A stretch of 64,000 nt of DNA from Blastocatellia bacterium (GTDB taxonomy: Bacteria > Acidobacteriota > Blastocatellia > UBA7656): assembly GCA_035275065.1 (NCBI GenBank), contig DATENM010000055.1:170152-234151 (forward strand), read 5' to 3'. The position numbers and the translations under genes are program-made. Each line of letters opens with the position of its first letter. Positions within the stretch are counted from its first letter, which is position 1. The notes under the pieces were generated by a model. The model did not search any database. It was not told the origin of the DNA and worked only from the letters and a program-made list of their open reading frames with translations. Shown here piece by piece: positions 48,951-59,064 of the stretch.

Positions 48951-50794
48951 GAAGCGCGATGTCACCGTCATTCTTTGCCGTCTTTCATATTGAGCTGCTG
49001 TTCAACCGCAAGCGCTACGCCCCTTATGCGATGGGCGTCCTGTTTGCCGCGAATGCCCTGCTGTGGTGGGGCTGGGGGGCTGCCGTTTCCTACGGCTGGG
49101 CGACGAACAGCGAGTTTTACATTGTCAGAAACTTCGCAGGCTTCTCTTTCATGACGCTGCCGCTTTTCACCGCGCTCATCATGGGAGACCCGGTCATCAG
49201 AGATTTCCGTACCGGCATCGCGCCGCTCATTTTTTCAAAGCCGGTCAGCCGCGCCACCTATCTGCTCGGAAAATTCTTCGGCAATTTCCTGGTCCTCGTC
49301 TGTTGCCAGTTGGCCTTCCCGCTAACGCTTATTTCGCTTCAGTGGTTCCGCACATCAGGGATGGTGATGCAGCCGTTGCGGGTAATTCCCTACTTCACAC
49401 ACTTCTTACTTCTCGTCGTTATCTCGCACTTCGCCCTGGCCGCCCTCTACTATACCGTCGGGACGCTGACGCGCAATGTCAAAATCGTTTATGGCCTGGG
49501 GGTCGCGTTTTACCCGTTCTACATCGCTTATCAAGCGGTCTTATTGAAGGGCCTGCCGTGGCGCTGGCGGATTGCGCTCGACCCCTTGCTGATGAACTGG
49601 GCGGACTTGACGGCAAAGGGGGGCGGCGGGAATTGGGTCAATGCGGAATCCATCAATCAATTCGCATTCAATTATAACTCAGACGTGATTGCGAATCGCC
49701 TTCTGATGATCGGCGTTTCACTCCTTTGTCTGACGTTACTCTACCTCCGTTTTTCGACTATCGAACGAGGCAAGAAGAACGCCGAGCCTAATCAGACTTC
49801 GATTTTCGGCCTCGCGCCGAAAACAGAGAGGCTCTACAGCGAACCGCTAAGTCCCGGCGCGGCGCCATCCGTTCAGGTGATTAAAACTGCCGCGGCGGAG
49901 AAAGTGGCCATCCCGCGGGTCAACATCATCACTCAAGGTTGGCGGGCCAGCCGCCAACAATTTATGGCGGCATTCGAAGCCGAGTTCCGATTGCTGCGTG
50001 CCGAACGCAGCCTGGTCGTGGTTGTGCCGCTCATCATGCTTCTGTGCGGCCTGGAATTAGCCATATATGAAGTCGTCCCCGGAGTCTCATACTCAGCAAC
50101 CTATGCGGGCAGGACGGCAAGCACGCTGTTTTTATTTCTATTCGGAGTCGCGGTTTTCTACACGGGCGAAACCATGCACCGTGACCGTGAACTGAGAATC
50201 GAGCCTCTGTTATGGAGTATGCCTGCGCCGAGTTCCGTTCTACTGTTCTCAAAGGTTTTAACTACATTCCTGCTTTCGATTTTTCTCATTATGATGGTCG
50301 CCCTGACCGCCATCGGGTTGCAGATTTACAAAGGCCACACGCCGCTTCAGTTCTCCCTCTATATTGCGATTCACGCGGTCATCTCAGTTCCGAGCGGGTT
50401 TTTTATGATTGCTGCATCCGTTGCCTCGAATGCGCTATGGCGTGATAAATACCTGGCATATGCCGTCAACCTCGGCGTCGGCGGGGCGCTTTACTACCTG
50501 ATCAGTCAGGGACATAACCACCCCCTTTATAACCCCGTGCTTTACCAGCTTTGGACGCCTGCTGATTTTGTAAATGGCGGTCATCACCTGAAACTCATTC
50601 TGGTTCATCGAGTTTACTGTGTCGCCCTCTCCGCCTTACTTCTCGCGTTGGCGCTCCTCTGTTTCGAGCGGAAATCAACGAAAGAGCTAAAGGAGTCTGG
50701 TCGCCTAAGCGACCGGGGGTGGACACTGTTGATTGCAGCGGGTTCTGCCCTGATCGCCATGAGCATGGGGTTGATGATCAACAGGGGTTGGTAA
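48947..50794 (+). CDS. ABC-2 type permease
   Basis: The 615-residue protein has two ABC-2 permease halves with about 12 membrane helices (for example ALIMGDPVIRDFRTGIAPLI in the first half, FLFGVAVFYTGETMHRDREL in the second). The start is TTG at 48947 or ATG at 48959. Related acidobacterial and Bacteroidota permeases are often fused to an M1 aminopeptidase; this one ends before such a domain. Confidence 0.85.
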   Translation: MRSAMSPSFFAVFHIELLFNRKRYAPYAMGVLFAANALLWWGWGAAVSYGWATNSEFYIVRNFAGFSFMTLPLFTALIMGDPVIRDFRTGIAPLIFSKPVSRATYLLGKFFGNFLVLVCCQLAFPLTLISLQWFRTSGMVMQPLRVIPYFTHFLLLVVISHFALAALYYTVGTLTRNVKIVYGLGVAFYPFYIAYQAVLLKGLPWRWRIALDPLLMNWADLTAKGGGGNWVNAESINQFAFNYNSDVIANRLLMIGVSLLCLTLLYLRFSTIERGKKNAEPNQTSIFGLAPKTERLYSEPLSPGAAPSVQVIKTAAAEKVAIPRVNIITQGWRASRQQFMAAFEAEFRLLRAERSLVVVVPLIMLLCGLELAIYEVVPGVSYSATYAGRTASTLFLFLFGVAVFYTGETMHRDRELRIEPLLWSMPAPSSVLLFSKVLTTFLLSIFLIMMVALTAIGLQIYKGHTPLQFSLYIAIHAVISVPSGFFMIAASVASNALWRDKYLAYAVNLGVGGALYYLISQGHNHPLYNPVLYQLWTPADFVNGGHHLKLILVHRVYCVALSALLLALALLCFERKSTKELKESGRLSDRGWTLLIAAGSALIAMSMGLMINRGW

Positions 50795-50949
50795 TCATTG
50801 GCCGTACAATTTTGAACTGGTCTGAAGGCATGGCAATGGTTATGTAAATCGCTCTGCGCTGCTTGACTCGCAGACCCGGCAGTGATAATTTCGCCGCGCA
50901 AATCAGGCATTCCTATCGACCAGTGGAAAATCATCCAAACGAGGGCCTT

Positions 50950-53900
50950 ATGAACTCACACGGATTGACCAGGCTTCGCGTGTACAGACTTGCCGGGATG
51001 GCCCTGGCTCTCTGCGCGTTGTTTGCTTCGCTTACAGCGGCGCGCGTCATGGCGCAGGAAGACAACGGCAGCCGCGATGGGTCGCTATTCAAACAACTTC
51101 AGTGGCGCGCCATCGGCCCGGCGACGATGGGCGGCCGCATCGATGATTTCGCCGTCGTCGAAAGCAATCCAACAACCTGGTACGTCGGCGCGGCCACCGG
51201 CGGCCTCTGGAAAACGACCAACAACGGGACCACCTTCGAGCCGATATTCGACGAGCAGGGCTCGACGTCGATTGGCGACGTCGCCATCGCCCCGTCGGAC
51301 CCTAACATCATCTGGGTCGGCACCGGCGAGTCGAATAACCGGCAGAGCTCCAGTTGGGGCGACGGCGTCTACCGCTCGCTGGACGGGGGCAAGACCTGGG
51401 TGAACTGCGGCCTGCGCGACACCAAACACATCGGGCGCGTCGTCATCGATCCGCGCGACCCGAACATTGCCTATGTCGCGGCGACCGGCCATCTCTGGGG
51501 GCCGAGCAAAGAGCGCGGCGTCTTTAAAACCACCGATGGAGGCAAGACCTGGGCGAATGTCCTGTTCGTCAACGAAGACACGGGGGCGACCGACATCGCC
51601 ATTGACCCGCAGAGTCCGCTGACGCTGTACGCGGCGATGTACCAGCGGCGACGTACGCCGTTCGGCTTCAACGGCGGCGGCCCGGGGAGCGCGCTCTATA
51701 AGACCATAGACGGAGGCGCCACCTGGCGAAAACTGACAAACGGCCTGCCGACCGAATCGCCCATCGGGCGCATCGGCATCGACATCTATCGCGCCAACCC
51801 GAGCACCCTCTACGCCGTGGTCGAAAACGCCAAAGGCGGAACCTTCCGCTCCGACGACCGCGGCGAGACCTGGAAGAAGATGAGCGATACGAATCACCGC
51901 CCCATGTATTACAGCCAGATTCGCATTGACCCGAACAACGATCAGCGCATCTGGATGTGCGGCGCGCCGATGCTGGTTTCCGAAGATGGCGGCAAGACGT
52001 TCGTGCAGAACCTCGTCACGCGGATTCACGGCGATTACCACGCGCTCTGGATCGACCCGGCGAACTCCAGTCACATGCTGGCGGGCTCTGATGGCGGCAT
52101 CCATCAATCCTATGACCGCGGACGCACCTGGGACCACATCAACACGATCCCGCTCGGCCAGTTCTACGAGGTATCGCTAGACGATCAGAAGCCCTACATG
52201 GTCTACGGCGGCCTGCAAGACAACGGCAGCTGGGCCGGCCCGAGCGGCACGCTGAACGCTGAAGGCATCACCAGCGCCGACTGGTTCCGCACAGGCGGCG
52301 GCGATGGATTCTATTCCGTCGTTGATCCCAAAGACCCCGGCATCATCTACGTCGAATCGCAGAACGGCAACGTCGCCCGCCTGGAGCTGAAGACCGGCGA
52401 GCGCCGCAACATCAAGCCGGTCGCGCCCGCGGGCGAGCCCGAATACCGCTTCGACTGGAATTCGCCCATCGTCATCTCGGCGTTCAACGACCGGGCGATT
52501 TACTTCGGCGGCAACCGTGTGTTTCATTCGACTGACCGCGGAGATTCGTGGACGCGCAGCGATGACTTGTCGAAGAACGAAAACCGCGAAAAGAAGCCGA
52601 TCATGGGCGTGCTGCCGGATAAAACGATGCTGTCGCGCCACGACGGCCAGGAGACCTTCGCCCAGGTCGTCACTCTCGCCGAATCGCCGATGAAAGAGGG
52701 CCTGCTCTATGCCGGCACCGACGACGGGAACTTGCAGGTGTCGCGCGACGCCGGCAAGACGTGGAAGAACCTCACAGGCAAAGTCCCCGGCGTGCCGAAA
52801 GACACCTATGTCAGCCGCGTCGTGCCGTCGCGCTTCGCCGAAGGCACGGTTTATGTGACCTTCGACGGGCACCGTGGCGACGATTACACGCCATATGTTT
52901 TCCGCAGCACGGACTTCGGCGAATCGTGGAAAGCCATCAGAAGCGATCTGCCGAATGGGGTGACCTGCCGAGTGATCCGCGAGCACCCGCGCAATCAGAA
53001 CCTGCTCTTTCTGGGCACGGAATTCGGCGCGTATGTCTCGTTCGATCACGCGGGCCACTGGACGCGCCTGAAAGGCAACCTGCCGATGGTGCGGGTTGAC
53101 GACATCCAGATTCACCCGCGCGATAACGACCTCGTGCTAGGCACCCACGGGAGGTCCGTCTGGATACTGGATGACCTGACGCCGTTCGAGCAGATGTCGG
53201 ACGCGGTCAAAAACTCCGACGCGACGCTCTTCGACATTCAGCCGGGCACACACTATCGTCTCTACAACCGCGGCAGCGTCACCGGCCATAAGATGTTCAC
53301 GGCACCCAACCCGCCGTACGGGGCCGTGATCAACTACTACCTCAAAGACAAGGCGAAAGATGACATAAAGGTGAAGATCACCGATAAGAGCGGCAAGACC
53401 GTGCGGGAGCTCAATGGCCCGAAGGAAGCAGGGTTGAATCGCGTCGTCTGGGATCTGCGCGGCGCGCCCCCGATACCGCCGGAGCCGCCTGCCGGAGGGG
53501 GTGAGGGCGGTGGCGGCGGCGGCTTCGGCTTCGGCCCGCGCGGGCTGAAGGCCGCGCCCGGCGATTACACGGTGGCCATCACTGTCGCAGGCCATCAGCT
53601 ATCGAAGACCGTCAGGGTCGAAGAGGACCCCCGCATTCATATCAGTGACGCCGACCGCGCGCAGCTCGCCGAGGCCCAGGCGAAGGTCTTCGCCATGCAG
53701 CGCGCCGCGGGCCAGTCGCGACGCTCGTTACAAAACCTGAAGGCGCAGTTGACCACGTTGCAGGATTCGCTGAAAAAGACTCCGGGTGTATCAGCAGACG
53801 TCAACACCGCCGTCAAGTCGGTCTCCGATCAGGTTGACGACTTGCTCAAAAAGCTCACAGGCGTGCCGGCGACGCCGGGGAATGCCGGCCCGCCATTGCC

Positions 53901-54141
53901 TGATGAGCCGGACCCTTTGCAGGGACGCATCAACAGCCTGGCGTTCGGGCTGGAGAGCTACACCGCCGCGCCGACTCAGGACGACGCGCGACGCCTCAAT
54001 GAAGCGACGGCTGCATTGAAGACGTTCGTCGATCAGGTGAACAAGCTCCTCGACGAGACGGTTGCCGGGTTGAACAAGCAGATGCGCGACAGCGGTGTGG
54101 CCTTCATTAATAGCGGCGGCCGCATCACGCCGCCTCAGTAG
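50950..54141 (+). CDS. secreted BNR/sortilin (VPS10)-type beta-propeller protein
   Basis: The ATG at 50950 has GAGGG upstream and begins a signal peptide (MNSHGLTRLRVYRLAGMALA ... AQ). The 1063-residue product carries many BNR/Asp-box repeats (GGLWKTTNNGTTF, DGVYRSLDGGKTW, GGIHQSYDRGRTW, RSTDFGESWKAI). A Gly-rich linker near residue 840 precedes a helical C-terminal domain with an Ig-like region. Such VPS10/glycosyl-hydrolase-like proteins are very common in Acidobacteriota. Enzyme activity is not shown; carbohydrate or protein binding is likely. Confidence 0.88.
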   Translation: MNSHGLTRLRVYRLAGMALALCALFASLTAARVMAQEDNGSRDGSLFKQLQWRAIGPATMGGRIDDFAVVESNPTTWYVGAATGGLWKTTNNGTTFEPIFDEQGSTSIGDVAIAPSDPNIIWVGTGESNNRQSSSWGDGVYRSLDGGKTWVNCGLRDTKHIGRVVIDPRDPNIAYVAATGHLWGPSKERGVFKTTDGGKTWANVLFVNEDTGATDIAIDPQSPLTLYAAMYQRRRTPFGFNGGGPGSALYKTIDGGATWRKLTNGLPTESPIGRIGIDIYRANPSTLYAVVENAKGGTFRSDDRGETWKKMSDTNHRPMYYSQIRIDPNNDQRIWMCGAPMLVSEDGGKTFVQNLVTRIHGDYHALWIDPANSSHMLAGSDGGIHQSYDRGRTWDHINTIPLGQFYEVSLDDQKPYMVYGGLQDNGSWAGPSGTLNAEGITSADWFRTGGGDGFYSVVDPKDPGIIYVESQNGNVARLELKTGERRNIKPVAPAGEPEYRFDWNSPIVISAFNDRAIYFGGNRVFHSTDRGDSWTRSDDLSKNENREKKPIMGVLPDKTMLSRHDGQETFAQVVTLAESPMKEGLLYAGTDDGNLQVSRDAGKTWKNLTGKVPGVPKDTYVSRVVPSRFAEGTVYVTFDGHRGDDYTPYVFRSTDFGESWKAIRSDLPNGVTCRVIREHPRNQNLLFLGTEFGAYVSFDHAGHWTRLKGNLPMVRVDDIQIHPRDNDLVLGTHGRSVWILDDLTPFEQMSDAVKNSDATLFDIQPGTHYRLYNRGSVTGHKMFTAPNPPYGAVINYYLKDKAKDDIKVKITDKSGKTVRELNGPKEAGLNRVVWDLRGAPPIPPEPPAGGGEGGGGGGFGFGPRGLKAAPGDYTVAITVAGHQLSKTVRVEEDPRIHISDADRAQLAEAQAKVFAMQRAAGQSRRSLQNLKAQLTTLQDSLKKTPGVSADVNTAVKSVSDQVDDLLKKLTGVPATPGNAGPPLPDEPDPLQGRINSLAFGLESYTAAPTQDDARRLNEATAALKTFVDQVNKLLDETVAGLNKQMRDSGVAFINSGGRITPPQ

Positions 54142-54165
54142 CCAGAGAGCTGTTCACGCCCGCGG

Positions 54166-55737
54166 CTAGTGGCTCATTTTGCCCGGCCTGAGGCGCAGGA
54201 AGAGGTGAAAGCTCTTCGGGCTTGCGCCGTAGATTGGCTTGAGCCCATCAGGCAGGTGATAAAACGTCACGTCCGCGCCGACGCCGACGCGCAGCTTGGG
54301 CTCGGCGATGAAGTCGCGCACGCCGCCGAAGGTCAAGGCGCCGACGCGGAACCAGCGATCCGCCAGATCATCGTGAAGATCAATCCCATTCCGGCCGATT
54401 AAGTCGCCGATGCCATTTAAGTTGCCGATAGCGTGGTCTGAGACGAGGCCCTGCCGTCCCCAGATGTTCTCTTGCAACAGGCCCAGTTTGTCGCCAAGCT
54501 CAAGCCGCGTGTAAAGGTAGTTCTTGTCTATGAAGTTGACGGTTGACTCAAAGGTGTAGGCATTCGAGTTTCCATGTTCTTCATGGTTGCGCCCCCAGAT
54601 CAGGCTCGATGCCCAGTTACCGTCGCGCCAGCTACGGTTGTGATGAATCGAGGCGGTCAGCCGATTCAGGTTGCCGGGTTCAAGTAACTCCGGGTGAGTG
54701 AGATGGCCATACGAAACCTGCATGGTCCAGTCCGGCGTCGGCGTAAACCACAGCCGCCCGCTGTAGGAATCGAGCTTGCCCATCTCGATGTCTTTGCGGT
54801 TCTCGTCCGGCTCGGCGCCGCGAAAGATCGAGCCTTCAGCTTTGAGCTTCCACGCGGTCAGACCCGCCGTAAAGACGCCGTGCACGATGTGGGTTGAATC
54901 TTGCCAGTGATGGCCGAGCACCGCCGCAGGGGCTTCCATCGCTGAGGGCCTGTGCATGAAGGCGACGGGGCCGAGCGCCGGCTCACCGACCGGGCCGCCG
55001 TAGAGATTGATCGAGACATGCTCTGTGAGCGGCAAGGTGTACTGTGCGGCCAGTTCCATAAAGAGGTCGTGCGGGTGTTGCGCATCGATGATCGGGCGGC
55101 CCTTAAAGGTCTCGCCGGTCTGCAACAGCTCGGGGAAGCCCCGCCGCGGCGCAGTCCAGGGCTCCGCGGAAAACATGCCGCGCAGCATCAACTGTCCGCC
55201 GCCCACAGGGCGCTCGGCCATCAGCATGAGCCAATTTTGCGATTCGGCCTTATTGACGCCGCGCGGGCCGCCCTGGTGGTTGAACCCGGCAACCAGATTG
55301 CCATGCGCCATGATCATCCAGTCATCTTTCATCCAGTGCCACATATAAGCGGGGCTGCTCGAAGGCAAGAGGCTGGTGCCCGAGCCAATGGCGGTCATGG
55401 ATTTGAACGGCCCGCCGGTGATCGTCGCCGTCATTGCGTTCATGGTGTGGCTGCCGTGCATGTCTTGATGATGTTCGTGCATAGACGGTTGCGCCGCGGC
55501 GGGCGGCATTGGCGCGGGCGGCTCTCCATGCTGATGCGCGGGCTCAGGCGGCGCAGGCTTTTGCTCCTGAGGCGCTTGGTGTTGATGTTGGGGCTCGCCT
55601 GCGGCTACTGGTTGGGCATGTGACATCGGTTGCAACAGCAAAACGGCGACGAGCAATGTAAAGACGAGCGCGGCTGCACGCTTAATCGTAAAACGGGAAA
55701 TCGAAGACGACGCCCCGAAAAGCGTTCGGTTAATCAT
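54166..55737 (-). CDS. His/Met-rich exported protein, probable outer-membrane metal protein
   Basis: The ATG at 55737 has GGGGAG upstream. The product has a signal peptide (RAAALVFTLLVAVLLLQPMS), a His/Gln/Pro-rich segment (residues 45-100, with HQHQ, HQHGE, MHEHHQDMHGSH) and a beta-barrel-like body with alternating strands ending in FHLFLRLRPGKMSH. His/Met clusters bind copper or silver in CopB/CusF-type proteins. The neighbour also has a His cluster, so a metal-handling operon is inferred. Confidence 0.65.
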   Translation of the reverse strand: MINRTLFGASSSISRFTIKRAAALVFTLLVAVLLLQPMSHAQPVAAGEPQHQHQAPQEQKPAPPEPAHQHGEPPAPMPPAAAQPSMHEHHQDMHGSHTMNAMTATITGGPFKSMTAIGSGTSLLPSSSPAYMWHWMKDDWMIMAHGNLVAGFNHQGGPRGVNKAESQNWLMLMAERPVGGGQLMLRGMFSAEPWTAPRRGFPELLQTGETFKGRPIIDAQHPHDLFMELAAQYTLPLTEHVSINLYGGPVGEPALGPVAFMHRPSAMEAPAAVLGHHWQDSTHIVHGVFTAGLTAWKLKAEGSIFRGAEPDENRKDIEMGKLDSYSGRLWFTPTPDWTMQVSYGHLTHPELLEPGNLNRLTASIHHNRSWRDGNWASSLIWGRNHEEHGNSNAYTFESTVNFIDKNYLYTRLELGDKLGLLQENIWGRQGLVSDHAIGNLNGIGDLIGRNGIDLHDDLADRWFRVGALTFGGVRDFIAEPKLRVGVGADVTFYHLPDGLKPIYGASPKSFHLFLRLRPGKMSH

Positions 55738-55838
55738 GAGACAACTCTCCCCTGGTCTGGTACCGATCAGATGAAAGGCATACCGGCCCGCGAGCCGATG
55801 GCTGCGTTCAGGCAATGGGCAAAAGACAAGAGAGGGGA

Positions 55839-56282
55839 TTAGATTCTATAGACAGCGAGGACTGCGCGGCTGGGAGGTGATCTAAACAGCCTGTCTGCGG
55901 CGAGCTTCGCCGCAAGTCCGCTGTAATCGGAGCCGGTCGTGTGGGGAAGCGCGGCGACAAGCGGCGCGGTGAGCGATTGAAGCGCCGACGGCGCTTTCGT
56001 TTTTGCAGAGAGGACCGCGACCGCGTCCGCGTGTGACGGGCAGTTGCCCGGAGCGCTCGGTTGCGGCGGCGCGCTGTGATGCGCTTGCGAGGTCGGAGAT
56101 GATGTTTCTGAGCCGTGATGATGACAATGCCTGATTGGCTCAGGTTGCCTGGCCATCTCTGTTGCCGGCTGTTGAAGGCAATCCGAAGACGCGCAGCGAA
56201 GGGCGCACACAGGGGAATATAACAGCCCCAGGATGGCGAAAACCGAAGCGATTAGCGCAAGGCGATTCTTCGCTGTAGACAT
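55839..56282 (-). CDS. small exported His-rich protein (147 aa)
   Basis: The likely start is ATG at 56282, giving a signal peptide (MSTAKNRLALIASVFAILGL). The mature part has paired Cys (CALRCASSDC) and a His cluster (IRHCHHHGSE, QAHHSAPP). It is probably a periplasmic metal-binding protein in the same leftward unit as the barrel-like protein. Longer upstream frames are GC-driven and lack a start signal. Confidence 0.6.
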   Translation of the reverse strand: MSTAKNRLALIASVFAILGLLYSPVCALRCASSDCLQQPATEMARQPEPIRHCHHHGSETSSPTSQAHHSAPPQPSAPGNCPSHADAVAVLSAKTKAPSALQSLTAPLVAALPHTTGSDYSGLAAKLAADRLFRSPPSRAVLAVYRI

Positions 56283-56393
56283 CGCCTTGAATTCTATCAA
56301 CCGTCCGATGGGCTCGCAAGCAAGCGCAAAGCAGCGCCGGTGGCCGAAGGCAAAGCCCTGGAAGACCACGGCGCATTGGCAGCGGAAAGGCGC

Positions 56394-56429
56394 AAAGCCG
56401 CCAGGAAGGGTGAGCTTCCTGGCGGCTTT
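56394..56429. terminator. bidirectional terminator
   Basis: AAAGCCGCCAGGAAG-GGTGAG-CTTCCTGGCGGCTTT, 15-bp perfect stem flanked by A and T runs, between pilC and the His-rich gene. Confidence 0.8.
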
Positions 56430-56448
56430 CGCTTGAGGCCGCGGCTTT

Positions 56449-56511
56449 GATGCAGCGCAAGCTAACCGCTTGCGCCTTGACTCGCGCAAGCTAACCGCCT
56501 TGCGCTGCATC
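56449..56511. repeat. nested palindromic repeat
   Basis: Outer arms GATGCAGCGCAAG (56449-56461) and CTTGCGCTGCATC (56499-56511) enclose two direct copies of GCGCAAGCTAACCGC (56456-56470, 56484-56498). Confidence 0.7.
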
Positions 56512-56526
56512 CATATGAAAACCGCT

Positions 56527-57750
56527 CTAGTGGCTGCTGGCAAGCTTGCCGATCAGCGCGAACAGCGGCAGGTACATGGCAATGACGATGGTGCCGATGG
56601 TGACGCCGAGAAACATAATCATCGCCGGCTCCATCAGGCTCAACAGATTGGCAATGGCCGAGTCCACTTCCTGCTCATAGAAGTCGGCGATCTTCGACAG
56701 CATGGCGTCGAGCGCGCCGGTCTGTTCGCCGACGCCAATCATCTGCGACACCATGACCGGGAAGACGCCGCTTGCCTTCAACGGCTCAACGAACGTCTGG
56801 CCTTGCTCGATGCCTGTGCGCACTTTCTGAATGGCTTCCGAAACGATGATGTTACCGGCGGTGCGCGCGGTGATCTCTAACGACTCTAGAATCGGCACGC
56901 CGGAACTGAGCAGCGTTGAAAGGGTGCGGCTGAAGCGGGAGACGGCGATCTTGCGCATGATCTGGCCGATGATCGGCAGGCGCAAGGTCAGCCCGTCAAT
57001 GAAGTGCTGGCCCTTGTCGGTCTTGTACCACGCCTTCATCGAAAAGACGAAGATGGCGACGACGATGCCAATCAGCCACCAGTAGCCCGCCAGGAACGAA
57101 GACATTGAGACGACCACCTCGGTCAGCCAGGGCAGCTTCTCGCCCGGTCCCAGTAAACCCTCAAAGATGTTCTTGAACGCCGGAATGACGACGATCATGA
57201 TGATCGAGATCACGATGATCGAGATGATGATGACGGCTATCGGGTAAACCAGGGCGCTCTTGACGTCGCTCTTCAACTTGACCATCTTTTCGAGGTAAGT
57301 TGACAGGCGCTGCAAGATGATGTCGAGAATACCGCCGGTTTCGCCCGCCGCCACCATGTTGGTATACAGTCCCTCGAAGACGCGCGGATGCTTGGCCATC
57401 GAATCAGCCAGTGTCATACCGGCTTCGACGTCAGAGCGCACCTGAAAGATGATTTTCTGGAATGCCTTGTTCTCCGACTGCTGGCCTAGAATCTCCAGGC
57501 ACTGGACCAGCGGCAGACCGGCGTCCAACATCACCGAGAACTGGCGCGTGAATAGCGCCAGGTCTTTGTGCTTGACCTTCTCGCGTCCCACTTTCGGCAG
57601 ACTGATCTCGCGGCCCTTCTCGCGGGCGCTGGTCAGAATGACCTGCTCGCGGCGCAACATGCTCTCCAGCGCCGAGCGGTCAGCGGCAACACGCTCGCCG
57701 ACGACGATCTCATTTAAGCGATTGCGACCCTTATACACATAAGTCGGCAT
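56527..57750 (-). CDS. pilC: type IV pilus inner-membrane platform protein PilC
   Basis: The 407-residue protein has two T2SSF domains (ALFTRQFSVMLDAGLPLVQC and VSRFSRTLSTLLSSGVPILE) and three membrane helices, the last near the C-terminus (MIMFLGVTIGTIVIAMYLPL). The length is typical of PilC/GspF. It anchors the pilus motor. AGGAGG precedes the ATG. pilT and pilB follow upstream on the same strand, so order is pilB-pilT-pilC. Confidence 0.93.
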   Translation of the reverse strand: MPTYVYKGRNRLNEIVVGERVAADRSALESMLRREQVILTSAREKGREISLPKVGREKVKHKDLALFTRQFSVMLDAGLPLVQCLEILGQQSENKAFQKIIFQVRSDVEAGMTLADSMAKHPRVFEGLYTNMVAAGETGGILDIILQRLSTYLEKMVKLKSDVKSALVYPIAVIIISIIVISIIMIVVIPAFKNIFEGLLGPGEKLPWLTEVVVSMSSFLAGYWWLIGIVVAIFVFSMKAWYKTDKGQHFIDGLTLRLPIIGQIMRKIAVSRFSRTLSTLLSSGVPILESLEITARTAGNIIVSEAIQKVRTGIEQGQTFVEPLKASGVFPVMVSQMIGVGEQTGALDAMLSKIADFYEQEVDSAIANLLSLMEPAMIMFLGVTIGTIVIAMYLPLFALIGKLASSH

Positions 57751-57897
57751 CGTAGCCTCCTGCTAATAACTTGTCTTGTGTCCTACTCAAGGGGCTTTCG
57801 GCGACGCGGGCGTTGCGGGCGACGCGGGGATGCGGCGATGAGCCAACAGATGCTTCCCTTCACCGCGTCTCCGTGTCTCCGCGTCGCCACGTCTCAA
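57751..57897. repeat. pilC-pilT intergenic inverted repeat
   Basis: GGCGACGCGG (57818-57827) and CCGCGTCGCC (57879-57888) are perfect inverted arms with degenerate CGTCTCCGTGTCTCC-like units between. Confidence 0.55.
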
Positions 57898-59055
57898 CTA
57901 GCGTCCAACGCGACCGAGCGGCACGTTAGGCCGCGCGCCGGGCGTCGCCGGGCCTGACGGGCGCATCGGGGCTTGCAGCGCCGCCGCGCCGCGATTGATC
58001 AAGTCCTGCAACTCGTCGGCGTTCGACGAGCGCGCCATGGCCATCTCCAGAGTGATCTGTTTCTTGAAATAGAGGCTGGCCAGCGACTGATTGAACGTCT
58101 GCATGCCAAACTTCTCCTGGCCGGTCTGCATCATCGAGTAAACCTGATGCACTTTGTCTTCGCGGATCAGGTTGCGGATGGCCGAGTTGGGCACCAGAAC
58201 CTCCATTGCCAGCGCGCGCCCCTGACCGTTTGCCTTTGGCAGCAGCGACTGGGTCAGGATGCCTTCCAGCACCATCGATAACTGTGTGCGAATCTGCGCC
58301 TGCTGGCCTGCCGGGAAGATGTCAATGATACGGTTGATTGATGACACCGCCGAGTTGGTGTGCAGAGTCGCAAACGTCAAGTGGCCGGTCTCAGCGATGC
58401 GCAGCGCCGTTTCGGTGGTTTCGAGATCGCGCATTTCGCCGATCAGCACGATGTCCGGGTCCTGGCGCAGGGCGGCGCGCAGGGCGCTGCCGAACGAGTG
58501 CGTATCGGCATGCACTTCGCGCTGGTTGACGATGCAGCTCTTATGGCCGTGCAGGTACTCGATGGGGTCTTCAATCGTGATGATGTGCTCGTGACGGTCG
58601 CGGTTGATCTTGTCGAGCATGGCCGCAAGCGTCGTTGACTTACCGGAGCCGGTCGGCCCGGTGACCAGGATCAAGCCGCGCGGCTTGTCGCAGAGCGTCT
58701 GCGCGACCGCCGGCAGACCAAGGTCTTCAAACGAGCGAATGTCGTAAGGGATCGAGCGGAAGACGGCGCTCACCGCGCCGCGCTGGTTGAAGAGGTTGGC
58801 GCGAAAGCGCGACAGCCCCTTGATGCCGAATGAAAAGTCGAGTTCCAGAGTCTCTTCAAAGCGATGCTTCTGCGCATCGGTCAGCACCGAATACGCAAGC
58901 TGCTTGGTTTCGGCGGGCGTCAACTCGGCATAATCGAGCGCCCTCAACGTGCCGTGCACGCGCACCATGGGCGCCGAATTGGTCGTGATGTGCAAATCCG
59001 AGCCGCCCTGCTCGATCATCTTTCTCAGTAAATCGCTCAACGCAATATCTGGCAT
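57898..59055 (-). CDS. pilT: type IV pilus retraction ATPase PilT
   Basis: The 385-residue hexameric ATPase has Walker A GPTGSGKSTT, the Asp box EDPIEYLHGHK, Walker B IVLIGEMRDLET and the His box AETGHLTFATLHTNSA. AIRNLIREDKVHQVYSMMQT is the PilT-type C-terminal block. It disassembles the pilus for twitching. GGAGG is next to the ATG. The C-terminus is Ala/Pro rich. Confidence 0.95.
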   Translation of the reverse strand: MPDIALSDLLRKMIEQGGSDLHITTNSAPMVRVHGTLRALDYAELTPAETKQLAYSVLTDAQKHRFEETLELDFSFGIKGLSRFRANLFNQRGAVSAVFRSIPYDIRSFEDLGLPAVAQTLCDKPRGLILVTGPTGSGKSTTLAAMLDKINRDRHEHIITIEDPIEYLHGHKSCIVNQREVHADTHSFGSALRAALRQDPDIVLIGEMRDLETTETALRIAETGHLTFATLHTNSAVSSINRIIDIFPAGQQAQIRTQLSMVLEGILTQSLLPKANGQGRALAMEVLVPNSAIRNLIREDKVHQVYSMMQTGQEKFGMQTFNQSLASLYFKKQITLEMAMARSSNADELQDLINRGAAALQAPMRPSGPATPGARPNVPLGRVGR

Positions 59056-59064
59056 AGAACCTCC

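Noticed and set aside
51085..53595. Long leftward frames opposite the BNR-repeat gene
   Set aside because: Antisense shadows caused by codon bias; no start signals or motifs.
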